Source: Candidatus Dadabacteria bacterium (GTDB taxonomy: Bacteria > Desulfobacterota_D > UBA1144 > Nemesobacterales > UBA2774). Taken from it: 7,757 nucleotides of DNA. Under the pieces are notes generated by a model. It made no database searches. It was not told the DNA's origin and saw nothing but the letters and a program-made list of their open reading frames with translations. This document shows, piece after piece, positions 7,159 through 7,757 of the stretch (within the stretch, counting starts at the first letter, position 1; each line of letters begins with the position of its first letter). The stretch is from assembly GCA_020027805.1 (NCBI GenBank), contig JAHKKQ010000151.1, positions 1 through 7,757 of the forward strand. Direction: 5' to 3'. The position numbers were made by a program, and so were the translations under genes.

Positions 7159-7757
7159 GAGAGAAGCCCTCCCATATTTATTTTCATTCATACTGGGATC
7201 CGTGCGGAAGGGCGATCAGGTTCTACTACAATCTCCCGATACTGAGCTACCTCATGCTCAAGGGCAAGTGCGCGGATTGCGGCTCGCGAATATCGATTCA
7301 ATATCCGTTAGTCGAGCTCCTCTCCGGCGTCGCACTCACGGGCCTATATTACAAATTCGGCCTCTCGCTCGATTTATTATTCTATGCGATTCTCACATAT
7401 TCGCTCATCGTCATTACGTTCATCGACCTCGGGCACATGATCATCCCGAACGCGATAACGATACCGGGGGCCGCCGCCGGATTGATCTATAACGCGCTCA
7501 TTACGGATTGGGAAAGAAGCAGGGACCTTCTGGGGGCGTTCAGCTGGAGTCTCGAGAATTTCTTCGGGGTGCTGAACGAGGTGCCGTTCCTCGACTCCGT
7601 ATTCGGGCTCATAACGGGCGGGGGAATCTTATTTCTGATTGCTTTTCTCTACATCGCGGTCCGGAAACAGGAGGGTATGGGCATGGGGGACGTAAAGCTA
7701 CTCGCGATGATAGGGGCGTTCCTCGGATGGAAAGGGGTCGTTTTCGTGATGCTCGCG
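7151..7757 (+). CDS. Type IV prepilin peptidase (PilD/GspO/ComC family), 5' region disrupted, cut by window edge
   Basis: These membrane aspartic proteases cleave the leader of type IV pilins and pseudopilins, and some also methylate the new N-terminus. From about 7203 onward one frame (codon starts divisible by 3) is open to the window end and gives CGRAIRFYYNLPILSYL, the second Cys pair CADC (codons 7269-7280), YPLVELLSG, the first catalytic Asp in FIDLGHMIIPN (GAC 7425-7427), and the second in GMGMGDVKLL (GAC 7689-7691). The expected first membrane segment is in another frame: from a TTG at 7151 it reads ALPYLFSFILGSV, ending near 7204. Between the halves the family normally has GSFLNV-type residues, a basic loop and the first Cys of CxxC; about 27 residues are missing and the frame changes. 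The first in-frame ATG afterwards is 7254. The catalytic part looks intact, but the gene as read is broken or misassembled. It probably shares a transcript with the upstream ATPase. Confidence 0.85.

Noticed and set aside
6154..7191. Long minus-strand open frame opposite the ATPase D2 region
   Set aside because: It mirrors the codon pattern of the ATPase gene, has no motif, and would run through both Walker-coding regions.
7195..7215. Programmed ribosomal frameshift in the prepilin peptidase gene
   Set aside because: There is no slippery heptamer at the junction, and a frameshift would not restore the roughly 27 missing residues.
7204..7492. Continuation of the 7151 frame as a separate Arg/His-rich protein
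   Set aside because: Only the first 18 residues look real (a membrane segment of prepilin peptidase); past about 7204 the frame is a shadow of the peptidase read in the next frame.

Overview
The window looks bacterial. It carries recF, a type IV prepilin peptidase, and sigma70-like promoters with short leaders. GC is moderate to high, with frequent ATA (Ile) and AGG (Arg) codons. The lineage cannot be fixed from this sequence. The only archaeal-looking element is a full-length Cdc48/VAT-type double AAA+ ATPase.

Layout: a VIT-family-like membrane protein enters from the left edge on the plus strand and ends at 294. It converges, with a 1-nt gap, on a minus-strand block running from 4877 down to 296. 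In transcription order that block is recF, a PaaI-like hotdog thioesterase, a secreted stand-alone DsbD N-terminal-type domain protein, and a type II NADH dehydrogenase fused to a cyclic-nucleotide-binding domain and a CBS pair. A divergent promoter region (about 4878-5007) separates recF from the plus-strand cdc48-like ATPase. The ATPase overlaps the beginning of a prepilin peptidase gene that runs off the right edge.

Two genes have damaged 5' ends. The NDH-2 fusion starts just before the family's conserved Y-x-x-F-x-P-L-L segment and has no N-terminal FAD-binding GxGxxG fold. A good -10 box and a GGAG ribosome site sit directly in front of the shortened frame. In the prepilin peptidase, the first transmembrane segment is in one frame and the rest in another, and about 27 residues including the first cysteine of the first CxxC pair are missing. 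These could be real deletions or assembly errors.

Functionally the genes cover DNA repair (RecF), protein unfolding (Cdc48), envelope redox chemistry (DsbD-like domain, NDH-2) and type IV pilus or secretion assembly (prepilin peptidase). Apart from the likely cdc48-prepilin peptidase transcription unit and a possible thioesterase-DsbD unit, they do not form an obvious single pathway. I found no RNA gene, CRISPR array, insertion sequence or convincing terminator. The only gene-free stretches exceeding 100 nt are 3672-3776 (AT-rich, no clear promoter) and 4878-5007 (the two divergent promoters).
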